A DNA stretch of 64,000 nucleotides from Cunninghamella blakesleeana. Its lineage: Eukaryota > Mucoromycota > Mucoromycetes > Mucorales > Cunninghamellaceae. Each line of letters begins with the position of its first letter. The first letter of the stretch is position 1. The notes under the pieces are model-generated. The model was not told where the DNA came from. It worked only from the letters and a program-made list of their open reading frames with translations, and searched no databases. The position numbers and the translations under genes are program-made. Shown piece by piece: positions 24,807-36,437 of this stretch. The DNA is taken from assembly GCA_017871115.1 (NCBI GenBank), contig JAFCIZ010000001.1, positions 7,872,001 to 7,936,000 on the forward strand. Direction: 5' to 3'.

Positions 24807-25386
24807 TCAATAAACAATCTTTGGTGCCTCGGTCATAATGTATTTTTGTTGTACGCCTAATAAAGAAGTGATTACCCGCATTTTATTTTTCATTTTATCT
24901 CGTAAAGCATACATATCTGCATCTTTATCATTTGTTAAAGGGAATTCTGATATCATTTTTTTTAAAGTATTGATATGTCGAATAACTCTAATAAATAAAT
25001 ATTAAAAAAAAATCTTAATATAGGTATATTCTTTCACTCAGTTTTTTCCTTATTTTGCTCTATGTTATTACCTTTCGTTAATTTTATCAGGGTAAACAGC
25101 AGCTAATTCGGTCCAAGTTTCTATACAACCAGAATAAAAACCGATTTCACGACCCAATTCAAAAGCTTTTTCACAACCAAATATACGTCCTTCTAATTCT
25201 CCAGAACTTTTTCCGTCATTATATCCATCATCAAAGCCATGTTCCTGAAAGCTAGAAATAATAATAAAAAAATAAATTAATATATAAATATAATATTGTA
25301 TAATATATTCAAGTATCATTAACATACACAGTTTCAAGATAACAAAGTGATTCAAGGTCTTGAGATCGTATTGGAGTATCAGTCAT
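24807..25386 (-). CDS. LTO1: LTO1 / ORAOV1 family protein
   Basis: Three exons (25328-25386, 25072-25251, 24807-24987) give 139 residues. The hallmark is the deca-GX3 motif in exon 2: glycines every four residues through GFDDGYNDGKSSGELEGR, IFGCEKAFELGREIGFYSG. Yeast Lto1 works with Yae1 as an adaptor that recruits the cytosolic iron-sulfur targeting machinery to the ribosome-recycling ATPase Rli1. The C-terminal exon is predicted helical (VIRHINTLKKMISEF). The first donor could be read as GTGTAT or GTATGT; I chose GTATGT, which keeps frame with acceptor CTAG at 25252. A Yae1 partner gene is not in the window. Confidence 0.85.
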
Positions 25387-25735
25387 TTTAATATAAAAAT
25401 AAGGTTAAAAAAAAAAAATGATAGGAAAAAAAGAGATAAAAAAAAAATTAGAAAAAATATTTTAAATTTATATTTAGAGTCACGAAATTCTTTGTCAGCA
25501 ATTTTTTTTTTTTTTTTGCATGAAATTTGAAAAGAGAAAAAAATGATTTAATAATTTTATTACTATCATATCATTACTATACACTTAACGTTATTTTCTT
25601 TATAAAAAAAAATATATTATAAATATAAATAAAAACGTTACTATTATTTTAATACGTAGTAATAATAATAATAATAAAAATAAAAATCGAATTTACTATG
25701 TATACAAGTCTATATTTTATTTAGGATTTCCATAT
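25387..25735. other. Spacer between phosphate carrier and LTO1
   Basis: 349 bases holding the LTO1 promoter and carrier 3' UTR. Only A/T tracts were seen. Confidence 0.5.
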
Positions 25736-27049
25736 TTATTTATTTACTCGGGTTTCTTCTTGAACACCACCTCCAGTAGTAGGCAACCCTAAGGAGATTT
25801 TGAATGAGTCGAAAATTAACCATTGAAGGGCCGTAAGTGTACCAATCATGACAATTCTTGTAGATAAACCTGTCCAGACCCCCTTCAAACCCAATTCCTT
25901 AGCTATAGTAACAAAGGATTTCTGTGGTTGACCTTTAACATCAGATTGTGCATTTAATTTACTTACAATGACATCAGCAGGATGAGAGATAACAGCTACC
26001 AAAATCCCTGAAGAATAACCTGCAGCAAAAGAAACAAGTAACTAACATATGAACATAATTAGCAATAGTAAAAAAATAATATAAATGTATAAAATGCTCC
26101 TCTGTTTTTTTTTATTATTATTATTCACACCATTTCTTCCATTATTTTATATTTTTATTATTGTTTATTTACCTGTTGGAATTTGTTATATTCTTGCTTT
26201 GGTTTTGATAAGAAAGTTGAATAAATCATTTCTACGATGGTTTCAAAAGTAGCAAACTTCATACAAGTATAAGGAATTTGTCTACCCCATAATGGAACCA
26301 ACCCTTTATAAAATCCGTTAATGCCTTCAGCTTGTTTGATCTTCATAAACCCTTCACCTAAAGATTTAGCATAAGGTGGGTAACTTGTTTGCATACGAAC
26401 CTATAAATAAATAAATAGATAAATAAATAGGATTAAAAATCAAGTGCATTATTCCTTTTTTATAACGTTTATTAAACCATTTATTGGTTTCATACCTTAA
26501 TGGATTCCCAAGGACATAAGAAAATATCAGCAATAAATTCAGCAGAACCCGAAGCAGCTAAAGCCAATAAAGTATGATGACGATTTGCATTTTCTTTACC
26601 AATAATATTAGCATAAGTGTATTTAAAGTATTCATAAAAACCGTATTTGCAAGTGCCTTGGAAAGAATAACCGATAAATGTAGGAGCAAAACCTGTCCAA
26701 ATACCTTTAAATCCTTCCGTTTTATAGATAGTTCTCCAGCCATCAAAAACACCTTTATATAAATCTGATTTTACCTATCGTTTAATAATAAAATAATAAC
26801 AATATATAAATAAAAATGAAAATGAAATATATAAAAGTCTACTATATCAAACTATTCTATTCATGTGCACTTTACTTGCATACGACATTTCACAACGTCC
26901 AAAGGTGTAACAGCACTATGAGTGGGACCACACGCAGCTAAACCACCAACTCCACAAGCTAAGAAATATTGTGGACTATATAATTCAATATTCTTTTTTG
27001 GTTGCTTTTCATTAAGAGAAGGGATAAAATATTTATTCAATACAGACAT
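25736..27049 (-). CDS. Mitochondrial phosphate carrier family protein
   Basis: Four exons (26876-27049, 26496-26774, 26173-26400, 25736-26041) give 328 residues. It has three repeats of the mitochondrial carrier fold. The signature motifs are PLDVVKCRMQ (repeat 1), PWESIKVRMQ (repeat 2) and HPADVIVSKLN (repeat 3). The sequence GPTHSAVTPLDVVKCRMQV and the variant third motif are characteristic of the SLC25A3/Mir1/Pic2 group, which moves phosphate with protons (and in Pic2, copper) into the matrix. There is no cleavable presequence. Whether it is the main phosphate carrier or the Pic2-like paralogue cannot be decided by eye. Confidence 0.9.
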
Positions 27050-29201
27050 TATTATTTATTTATTTTTTTAAAAGAATAACAAAGAAAAAAAAAAGAAAAA
27101 GAAAAAGAGATAGCAAAAAAAAATATATATTTATATGGAAAAATAAGATATCAAATTAAAACTCCATGTTTTTTTTTCCTTTTTTTCGCATTGCTATCTA
27201 TATTAAGTAATGAAAATACTATATAGAACCATTTTTTTTTTTTTTGTGGGTTTCTGAACCCTAGGATTAATATCATATTTATCTAGTACTACTTGAATAA
27301 ATATAAGAAAAAAGCGGGTAAACCATTATATTTTTTTATTTTTTCAAATTATTAAATAAACAAATAAATAATACGTAACAATACAGAAGATATCATAATA
27401 GTTTTTCCTTGTGAGAAATTATTTTGTTTTTAAACGCGTTAAAAAAATAGTCCATATTTAATTTTATAGACTATTTATTAATATAAAATTAATCATCGAT
27501 CTAAGTGTATATATATATATGTTAAAATCATTTATCACTTATATAGCTTTTAAAACTCTTTGGTTTACAAGTTGGTATACACAAGCGACCTTTAGGGTTG
27601 TGTTTAACTATACATACTTCGTTGTTTTTTTCTTTTTATTTTAATTCATGTGCTTTTTTATTTCTAACGTCTTTTTTTTTTTTGATGATAACCATTTTTT
27701 TTTATTCATTTATTTTAATGTTGTATAAAGTAATTTTATTTTATATTTTTACTAATTTATGGTTAATACAATATTTTTTATTATTACACAACCTTACTCT
27801 TTTTTTTTTTTTCATGTTGTAGCCATAGTATATCGAATTAATATCCTTTTCTTATTTTACAAATAGTTCAACTTTTTCTTATGATTTTTTGCATCAATTT
27901 TTTTTTTTTTAGTTAATAGATGAATATTTAACTAAAACATATGTAAAATCATCTGACTCTGGAGACTTTTATTATAGTTGTAATTATCTGCTGTATGAAT
28001 ACTAAACTATCATTAAAATTTACATTATTCAATAATATCAGTTCTTTTCATATATCTAACTCTACGTGCCTGATGTTTTATTATTATTATTTCTTTAATA
28101 AATATACAATAAACTATGAATGTCCAAGATGCATAAAAAAAAATATGTCCATTAAAAAATATCAACTCTAAATTTTACAAATTAAAAAATTGAAACCCAT
28201 CCAATCTTTTTAAACCTGTTTTTTCATACTTTTTTTCACTTTTTTTAAATAATTATAACAGCAATAATAATAACAATAAGAATAACAAAATGATTAATAA
28301 TAATAATAATAAATAAAATATACCTGAAAAATACTTGATAGATGTACCCTTTTATTTCTTTTACTTTTTTAATATAATTTTATAAATAAACTTATTGCTT
28401 AGTAATTTGTAAACTTTCTCTAGTTTTGCTTTGTAAAAAAATAAAATAAAAAAAAGTACAAGTAAAATCATTAATAAAATAGTATTATAAGTGAAAAAAA
28501 AAGAAAGCACATATGATATATTATTTGAAAAAGAACTCGTAATAACAACAACAATAACAATAATAATATATTGTTACCACTGCTATTGTTATTTTGTACT
28601 AGAGAAAAAAAGAATAAAGAGTCTAGATATATACATATTCACCAAAAAGGAATATCATCATGTTACAAACATATATATATTATGTTTAAATATTATAAGA
28701 AAAAGAAAGAAATTATCAGTCCATTATTAAATTGTTGGAAAAAAGGGAACAAAATGGATTCTATGGACGATGGTTAAATTGGACTTTCATAAGAATTGAT
28801 ACTAAAATGGTAACCTATATATGATTATTTTTAGGAACCCATTTTAAGAAAATTTTATAGTTTTTGAATGTGACAATTATTGACAACCTGATCATCATCC
28901 TAATTAATTCCTAATTACTTTTTTTCCAATGAAAATCAACATAAATATACTATAATTATACACAATTTTTTTATTTTCTTTATAAATGATGAATTTATTA
29001 GAATATATGAAAAAAAAAAAGGGGAAAGGGAGTGTTGAATGTGTATGGACTATATAAAATGATAAAAATAACTATAGACAATATATATATATAAAAAATA
29101 CAATATAAAAAAAAGAGTATATATAATATATAAAATAATAATAATAAAAGTATAATAATATCTAATACAATGGGATTATTTATACATGGTTTTTTTTTTT
29201 T
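27050..29201. other. Long intergenic region with no supported gene
   Basis: Contains the carrier promoter near 27050-27300 and the 3' region of the secreted barrel gene near 29100-29200. Between them only A/T-rich sequence was found, with an imperfect palindrome CTAAAATGG..CCATTTTAAG at about 28803-28848. Small frames here are low complexity. Confidence 0.5.
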
Positions 29202-29624
29202 TTAAGCTAAACTCCATTTAATTTTTCCAACACCAAGATCAAACTTTCCAACAACTTTTTTAAAGAGGGCAGGTGTTAAATCTAAATCACCATGATCACA
29301 ACCAGGACAGGCATCGTTTACTCTAGCATAGGCAGTACCTTTAGGACCAGTGATCTTAATTTTCTTGCCACACCATTTGCTTTTCTTTGACATGTTACCG
29401 TATTGAGGACGATTTAAAGCAACAATCATATCATGATCAGATTCTTTTTTGCCACAAGCACCCATATTACCACCTTCACTACCACTGTCGGGAGAGAAGA
29501 AAGTAGCAGTTCCTCTATAAGTCTTTGCACGTTTTTCTAATGTGTGGTGATTAACTGGTGCGGCACGAATGGTGATGGCTAACATGAAGAAAGCAAATAC
29601 AAATAATAAAGTAGATCGAAGCAT
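29202..29624 (-). CDS. Secreted double-psi beta-barrel (RlpA/expansin-like) protein
   Basis: Single-exon gene of 140 residues. Residues 1-21 form a signal peptide (LLFVFAFFMLAITIRA), followed by a short pro-segment ending in a Kex2-type LEKR site at about residues 29-32. The mature part has the barrel pattern TYRGTATFFSPDSG, GNMGACGK, ALNRPQYG, KWCGKKIKITG, AYARVNDACPGCDHGDLDLTP and LGVGKIKWSL. The aspartate in HGDLDLTP and the cysteines match barwin-like domains. Such small secreted barrels in fungi bind or loosen cell-wall polysaccharide or act at host surfaces. No catalytic activity can be claimed. Confidence 0.88.
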   Translation of the reverse strand: MLRSTLLFVFAFFMLAITIRAAPVNHHTLEKRAKTYRGTATFFSPDSGSEGGNMGACGKKESDHDMIVALNRPQYGNMSKKSKWCGKKIKITGPKGTAYARVNDACPGCDHGDLDLTPALFKKVVGKFDLGVGKIKWSLA

Positions 29625-30971
29625 TTTTTATAAATTATAAATGTATATAAAATTTAAATAATAATAATATTGGTAATAGTAATAGTAATAGATGTAGATG
29701 TAGAAACGACCAGCGTTAAATTAGATAATATTTTTTGTTTTTTGTTTTTTTTAAAAAAGAAAAAGAAAAAGAATAAAAAAGTAAATGAAGAGAGCGTATT
29801 TTTATATAAAAGTTTTCATAGTTCCCTGAATAATGTATGACAAAGAATATAATTTAAAAACCAGTGCATGCCCCATTTAATATTAAAAAAAAGTGATTCA
29901 AACTCCATCTTTTTTTTTTTATTGAATCTTTTTAATAATTTCTTATACGATTTTTTATTCGCTGATGGTCAGAAAAATATATAAAATCCACATGTCTATA
30001 TCTCGTTTATATATTTTTGAACTATAATAAAATATTCATTTTATCTAATTAACTTTAAATATAAGCCTTTTTTTAAAAAATAAAATAAAGCATGTATAAG
30101 AAATAATAATAAAATAAAACATACTATTCATATTATCAATTTTTCATCAGTGTGATCTTGATTTTCTTTTTTTTTTTTTTTTCGTGTAAGGACCACTCAC
30201 CAAAGATATTGAAACCCATTCCCCTTATTTTTTTTTTGTGTTCGTCGGGTCGGAAGAAGATTACACATAAGTCTTTACCTAATCTGATCAATTTCTAAAA
30301 ACATAGCCACCGAACTTTAGGAAGAAAAAAAAATTTTTTTAAGGAAATAGAAAATAAAATGGAATCATCTTTTTTTTTTATAAATATATTTTTTAAAATA
30401 ATAGATAATTGTATAAAGGAATATACACATTTAGAATGGACATAAAAATGATGAAGGCGAGCTGTCAAAAAAAAAAAAAACATGGCTATTTTTCCACTTT
30501 TCTTAGTTTAGTAAAAAAAAAAAAGCACCAACATCAACATCCCTTCTTTTTGTAAAGTGACCCGCGCTTTGAGCAACAGAGTGGAAAAAGAAGAAATAAG
30601 AAGAGAAAAAAAAGAAAAAATGGTTCCTAATAAGTTAATTTCCAATTAGTTTGTTATGATTGTTTTTTTTTTTTAATCCTTTGACAACATTGTTGTTGAT
30701 AAAATAATAATGAATAAACAATAATAATAATAATAATAATAATAAAAAGCTTAAATAATAAAAAGGAAATATGGTAATGTACTAAGCTTTATTATTTCCT
30801 TTGTAAAAAAAAAAAAAAGACGGCGTTTTAAAATCTCGACGGATAACAAAATATTTCTTACGTATTGGTGGATTTTTTTTTCCTCTTTCTCGCGTAATTT
30901 TTTTAAAATAATAATATAAATATATATAAATTGATCATATACCAAGTTTAGTCGCATATATTAAAATATAT
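29625..30971. other. Divergent promoter region, barrel protein / CSN5
   Basis: 1.35 kb between divergent starts. It has long A/T tracts, a less AT-rich patch at 30190-30290 and another at 30555-30590, and an (AAT)n run near 30720-30746. TATATAAA occurs at about 30922-30930, some 45 bases before the CSN5 ATG. No gene was supported. Confidence 0.45.
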
Positions 30972-31745
30972 ATGGATGCACAAATAGCTTTAAAAAACTG
31001 GCAATTAGAAAATAATATTGTTTCAGTAGATGCTCAAGATCAACTTTATTTTTTTGATGCAAAAGAAAATAAAAACCAATTAGATCAGCAACTTTGGAAA
31101 CAAGAGTAATAATATAACATATAGAAATATGAATATATATATATATAAAGTTATTCATTATAAACAATAAACTCTCTTTTTTTTGTACTTTATACTTTTT
31201 ATATAGTCCTTATTATTTTAAACATGTCAAAATATCAGCTATAGCACTAATTAAAATGGTAAAAAAAGAGAAACAGGAATAGGAATTAAATAAATAACGA
31301 TAGGATATAGGAAGATAATATATAAAAATAAAAATAAATTGTAATAGAAAGATATCTATATACTTGTATATTAATATATCAATGTATATACCAATGTATA
31401 TATATATACATATATATATATACCTTTTATAGGTAATGCATGCAAGATCCGGAGGAAATATTGAAGTGATGGGGTTAATGCAAGGTAAAATCCAAGGCGA
31501 TACGATGCTGGTAATGGATGCATTTGCTTTACCGGTAGAAGGAACAGAAACACGGGTCAATGCACAAAATGAAGCCTATGAATACATGGTGAATTATATG
31601 GAACAAAGCAAACAAGTTGGTCGATTGGAAAATGTGATTGGTTGGTATCACTCTCATCCCGGTTATGGATGTTGGTTATCAGGTATTGATGTGGGTACTC
31701 AAAGTTTAAATCAACAATATCAAGAACCTTTTGTGGCTGTCGTGG

Positions 31746-31790
<45 letters not shown>

Positions 31791-32932
31791 TTTTTTTTTT
31801 TTTGAAACATTAATAGTGATACATTTGGGATTTAAAAAAAAAAAAAAGATGTGTCTGGACGAAATTATGCAAAAATAATAACAATAATTTTAATAAAGGA
31901 AAAATATCCTTTCGTATTACTTACCTTATATTTGATTTTATTTATATTAATCATTAATGAAAATGCTTCATTTTTATTATAGATCGATCCTAATCGAACC
32001 ATCTCTGCTGGTAAAGTTGAAATTGGTGCTTTCCGTACTTTTCCAAAGGTAAATATAAATAAATAATAAACTAGTAGTAAAATGCAACGTACCCAATGTT
32101 TTTATTTTATTTTATTTTTACTAAACAGGGATATAAACCAACTGATGGTGAACCTTCTGAATATCAAACAATTCCATTGGATAAAATTGAAGATTTTGGT
32201 GTTCATGCAAAAGAGTAATTTTTTTTAACAAACAAATATTTATATATTTATATATTTATATATATATATATATATATATTTATTTGTTATTCATACAACT
32301 ATATTTTAATATATTTATTACTCTGTTTTATATAGGTATTATCCTTTAGAAATATCGCATTTTAAATCATCTTTAGATAATCAATTATTAGATGTATTAT
32401 GGAATAAATATTGGATCCACACTTTATCACAATCGCCACTTATAACAGTAAGTCATTTTTTATCGTCATTATAAGTGTCATTGGGAAAAAAAAAAATTAA
32501 GCATAATTTTTTATTTTATTTTTTACTTTATAATTTAATTTTGTCTTAGAATCGTGAATATGCAGTACGTCAAATGTCAGATTTAACACAAAAAATATCA
32601 CAAACGAATTACGGTATGATCGGTCGAATGGGAGGGTATCATGGTGATCGTAAAAAGAATGATCAAAGTGAATTAAGCAAAGTGACAAAAGATAGGTAAT
32701 GAAATTGAATAAATACATACATTTATGTATAAAAGTAATACTTCTCCCCCCCCCCCTCCCTAAAAAAAAGAGATCAAAGTTTTAATTCATTGTTATTATT
32801 TATTAAACTTATAATTATCATACATTTATTTTTAAAACTAGTTCAAAAATTACGACTGAAGCAATGCATGGATTAATCTCTCAAGTATTAAAAGATTTAT
32901 TATTTAATCAACGACAAGCCATTCAAAATTAA
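30972..32932 (+). CDS. CSN5: COP9 signalosome subunit 5 (JAMM deneddylase)
   Basis: Eight exons give 332 residues: 30972-31105, 31207-31258, 31433-31744, 31983-32048, 32129-32214, 32336-32447, 32550-32695, 32842-32932. Csn5 removes NEDD8 from cullins and so controls SCF-type ubiquitin ligases. The zinc-protease JAMM motif is complete: the upstream Glu in [12 protein letters not shown], then [14 protein letters not shown] in exon 3. Downstream [21 protein letters not shown] and [24 protein letters not shown] are Csn5-specific, separating it from the proteasome subunit Rpn11. An intron follows the JAMM exon and begins with a long (TA)n tract at about 31747-31786; another contains a C13 tract. 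Confidence 0.94.
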
Positions 32933-33601
32933 AAATATGCACTTTTTTTTCAATTTTTGTTATTTTTTATAAAATAAAATAAGCATTACTCTTTTTTTTT
33001 TTTTTTTGATAAATTGCTATTTACTTGTTTTGGAATATACCTGGAATTCAATATATATAATAAACTAATAATTGATAATAAATGATAATATACAAAAATG
33101 CTGAACTCCGTTTTCAAATTCAAAAAATCGTTTGATTAAAATGGTAAGGTTCATTGTTGAATTCCCAAAACCATTTTAGTTACCGATTCACTTTTTTTTT
33201 CCCCCTTTTGCTTTTTATGATGACTATGAAATTAATCCAATCATACTATTAAAGATGACTTGATAGACTATCTAAAAAAGAAGAAAAAAAATTAAGAAAC
33301 CATTGAATTGAAAAATATTTTTGTATATTTAAGAATGAAAAAAAAATGAGAATAAACCAATTTTATGATTAAAAAGGTTAATTGAATGAGTTATTTTATT
33401 ATTTTTATTTAAAATAATTGACATATGAAAGAATAAAAATGAAGAGGAAATAATGATAAGAAAAAACTGTTTTCACAGAAAACATTAAAAAAATAAAATA
33501 AAAAGATTGATGATTGATGATATATATTGAAATGATATGATGTTAAAAAAATAAAAAAGTATGAATTGCAAATATATATGATAATGGACGAATCAATGAA
33601 A
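32933..33601. other. Convergent 3' region
   Basis: 669 bases between the stop codons of CSN5 and the small coiled-coil gene. It includes an imperfect palindrome at about 33138-33180 (TAAAATGGT / ACCATTTTA). No gene was seen. Confidence 0.5.
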
Positions 33602-34255
33602 CTATTTTGAATGAAAATATACATTGGTATGGTTGTTATTATTATTTTGATTTTGTTTTTGATTATCCAATTCGTCAGGTGTAATAGGAGGTGTTATCAT
33701 GGAAGAAGATAATGTCGATAAAGTGGTATTTATGGTAGGTGTTGTTACTGTTGATGATAATGGTGACGATGATGATGATGTATTAGCATTAACGCTTTGA
33801 GCCAGCAAAGTTTCGTTCATAGTTAATAAAGAATCTAAATAATCAGGTGAATGATGATGGGAAAAAAATTGAAAAAGATGACGGTCTTTCACTTCTTCAG
33901 GTGTTAAAGGGCTTGTTAATGCCATAAGATCTGACTCTTCTTCTTCTTCTACTACTTCATCTACTTGATTTTCTCTATGTTGTTGGTGATGATGATCGAT
34001 GGCTATTTTTGGTGATTGTAAAGAATGAAGCCATCCTATACCAGCCCCGCTGTAAAATAAAATAACAATTTTATTAGAAACCTATATCTTTTATATTTAT
34101 CGATTTTTAACTAGCTAATTTTCTAGAACCGTGTTTTTTTCTCATTACCTTTCTTCCCATTCTTCACCCATTTTTTTCATTACTTGTTCTAATTGCTGCT
34201 TTTGTCTTTCTAAATCTACAAGGCTTTGACTATAATCATCAATTGTTTTGTCCAT
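33602..34255 (-). CDS. Hypothetical protein with N-terminal coiled coil
   Basis: Two exons (34149-34255, 33602-34049) give 184 residues. Residues 1-35 form a short helix with coiled-coil character (YSQSLVDLERQKQQLEQVMK), followed by an acidic run of five to six glutamates, then SPLTPEEVKDRHLFQFFSHH and a Ser/Thr- and Asn-rich tail. The tail repeats a TPxTPDE/LTPEE-like motif that could be a kinase or docking site. I do not recognise a family. The junction AG plus C forms a serine codon, and the joined frame stays open, so the gene model is likely right. Confidence 0.65.
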
Positions 34256-34736
34256 TTATATATCAAAAAAAAAAAAGAGGAATATAGTAAAACGAAATGG
34301 AAGGTTATGTAAACTTTTTATTGGTATGGAACAAGGAAAAAGAAAAGGAAAAAGCTGAAAAAAAAAAAAAAATGGAACGATTTTTATTTTTAAATTTTTT
34401 TCAATGGCCGCCATTTATTTAAAATAAAAATGAATAAAATTATTATTTTATTATATTTCTTGATTTCTTATTGGTGATTAAAAAAAAAATACCAGATTTG
34501 ATGAAGTCCCTGTCCACCCAAGGTTTTAAAAAAAGTTCTGGCCAAGAAATTATTTGTTCCCATATTATAATAATAAATTAAATAATATAAAATTGAAATT
34601 ATATATTTATTTGTTTATAAAATAACTAATGATAAAAAAAAACTATATGATAAAAAAAATGATAATAAATATAAAAATAAATATGAATTAATGAAATTAC
34701 ATGATATATATAAGTATAAAAATAAATATAATAAAA
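34256..34736. other. Spacer between GATA factor and hypothetical gene
   Basis: 481 bases with A-rich tracts; likely promoter of the small gene and 3' UTR of the GATA gene. Confidence 0.45.
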
Positions 34737-36437
34737 TTATATATTATTAGAAACATCTAATAAAGTACGTAAAACATGGCATCTTTGTTCCAACATTCCT
34801 AAAAAGCCTTGCATTTGATCACGATTCATTTGCATTAATAAAGTAGCAAATCGAGCGTCTTCATTTAAATCCAACATTGGCTTATTCATGGTAAGAGGAG
34901 GCGATGGTAAAGGTGTATGAATCATAGGTTCATCCATAGACATAGTAGAAGAAACACTAGATGTAGGTGATGATGATGATAAAGTCGTATTATTTTCTTG
35001 TGCTGCTGCATCTTCCTTATTATTTTGAGTGGATGATGGTGCTGCAATAGAAAAAGTAGACATCATTGTATTACCATCTATTATGGAAGAGGATTCTTCT
35101 TCAAAGGGAGATAAAGAAGAGGATGAATTAGCTACAATATCTTCATCAGATACCCAACAATCTCTACGGCGACGTTGTATAGTGCTCTTTTTCATCTTTG
35201 CAGGTCTGTCCCGATGGTGTAATCTTGAATATAACCCACATGCATTACAAACAGATTCTCCGCGTTCATTCTTACGCCATAAAGGAGTTTGAGTTTGTTG
35301 ACAATTAACACACTTGATAGGTTCTTGAGATGATGATGAATCTTGTTGCTGTTGATCATTATTAGTGAAGGAGGGCGATGAAAGTTGTTGCTGTTGAGTT
35401 GATGTCATAGAGGCATCCATGATAATAGGTGATGACAACGAAGGTGAGGTAGTAGTAGAAGGGCGATCATTAGCATAGGGATGAGAACGTTGAATAGTAG
35501 AAGATGTTTGGGCCTTATGACGGACTTGTAAAGGACGATGGGTATTATATTGCTTATAATATAAACCACAAGCATTACAAAGAGTTTGCTTACGATCAGG
35601 AGTACGACGCCATAATGGTGTTTTGGTTACCTTACAATTAACACACTCCATATGACGAGGAGGTTTAGTAGTCTTGGCACAGATACGGATAGGTAAAGTA
35701 GCTTGGCCAGGAGGAGGTGTTTTCTTGCGAATTGTGCGCTTTACATTATTATTACTGTTACTGTTATTGGATACAGTAGCAGCAACAGTAGAATCGGTAG
35801 TATGATCATTTGTTGTTGAAACAGGGGAAGTAGGAGTAGAAGATTGTTCATTCATAGAGGATAAGTCATGATGATTCATATTAAAAGGAATATCTAATTC
35901 TTCAAGTTTCAAAAATTGATCCACAGGAGAAGTTAAAGAATGGACCAACATATCACTAAATAATGAATCTTGTAAAAGGGAAGTAGGGGGACTATCCATA
36001 CTAAGAGAAGAAGGCGAAGTAGGATTTGAGAATAATTGATCTAAACAATTATCTTTATTTAAGAATTCCAAAGGTTGGAATAAGGATGATGTTGTAGTAT
36101 TATTATTATCTTCCAAAAATGTAAATGGATCAATCATATTATTATTATTATAATCAGTTGAGTTCATTGTATTGTTGTTATTATTATTTATGGTTGTTGA
36201 TTCTGTATAAATAGTGTTATTATTATTGTTGTTGTTGTTGTTGTTGATAGTATTATTTATAAAAATAGATTTAGTAGTTGAGGTTACTGAAGCTATAAGC
36301 TTTTCTTGTTGTTGTTGTTGTTCTTGTTGTATTAATTCACTTGAGTTTATTTGTAGTTGCTTTATTTCTGTATCAATCGACATCGTTTCCAACGTGCTTA
36401 CCATTAAACATATAGTAATAAGCCATTTTTCTTTCAA
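34737..36437 (-). CDS. GATA-type transcription factor with two zinc fingers
   Basis: Single-exon frame of 566 residues. Finger 1 spans C265-C290 (CVNCKVTKTPLWRR, LCNACGLYYKQ) with an 18-residue loop between cysteine pairs. Finger 2 spans C376-C400 (CVNCQQTQTPLWRK, VCNACGLYSRL) with a 17-residue loop, then a basic tail KKSTIQRRRRD. The N-terminal half is Asn/Gln/Ser-rich with acidic clusters, as in activation domains. Two-finger fungal GATA factors include iron repressors (Sre/Urbs1/Fep1), but the cysteine-rich block those carry between their fingers is absent here, so an iron role is not supported. The first 18 residues are hydrophobic and may be an over-extended start; Met19 at 36383 is a plausible true start. 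Confidence 0.88.
   Translation of the reverse strand: MKEKWLITICLMVSTLETMSIDTEIKQLQINSSELIQQEQQQQQEKLIASVTSTTKSIFINNTINNNNNNNNNNTIYTESTTINNNNNNTMNSTDYNNNNMIDPFTFLEDNNNTTTSSLFQPLEFLNKDNCLDQLFSNPTSPSSLSMDSPPTSLLQDSLFSDMLVHSLTSPVDQFLKLEELDIPFNMNHHDLSSMNEQSSTPTSPVSTTNDHTTDSTVAATVSNNSNSNNNVKRTIRKKTPPPGQATLPIRICAKTTKPPRHMECVNCKVTKTPLWRRTPDRKQTLCNACGLYYKQYNTHRPLQVRHKAQTSSTIQRSHPYANDRPSTTTSPSLSSPIIMDASMTSTQQQQLSSPSFTNNDQQQQDSSSSQEPIKCVNCQQTQTPLWRKNERGESVCNACGLYSRLHHRDRPAKMKKSTIQRRRRDCWVSDEDIVANSSSSLSPFEEESSSIIDGNTMMSTFSIAAPSSTQNNKEDAAAQENNTTLSSSSPTSSVSSTMSMDEPMIHTPLPSPPLTMNKPMLDLNEDARFATLLMQMNRDQMQGFLGMLEQRCHVLRTLLDVSNNI

Noticed and set aside
24549..24810. Two overlapping minus-strand frames near the LTO1 stop
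   Set aside because: Low-complexity, no splice-consistent partner, and one overlaps the LTO1 terminal exon in another frame.
32746..32759. C-rich homopolymer in a CSN5 intron as a possible G-quadruplex
   Set aside because: A single C13-type run inside an intron, most simply a slippage tract.
36384..36437. Hydrophobic first 18 residues of the GATA factor read as a signal peptide
   Set aside because: A nuclear DNA-binding protein with a signal peptide is implausible; Met19 is a better start and the upstream codons are probably leader.
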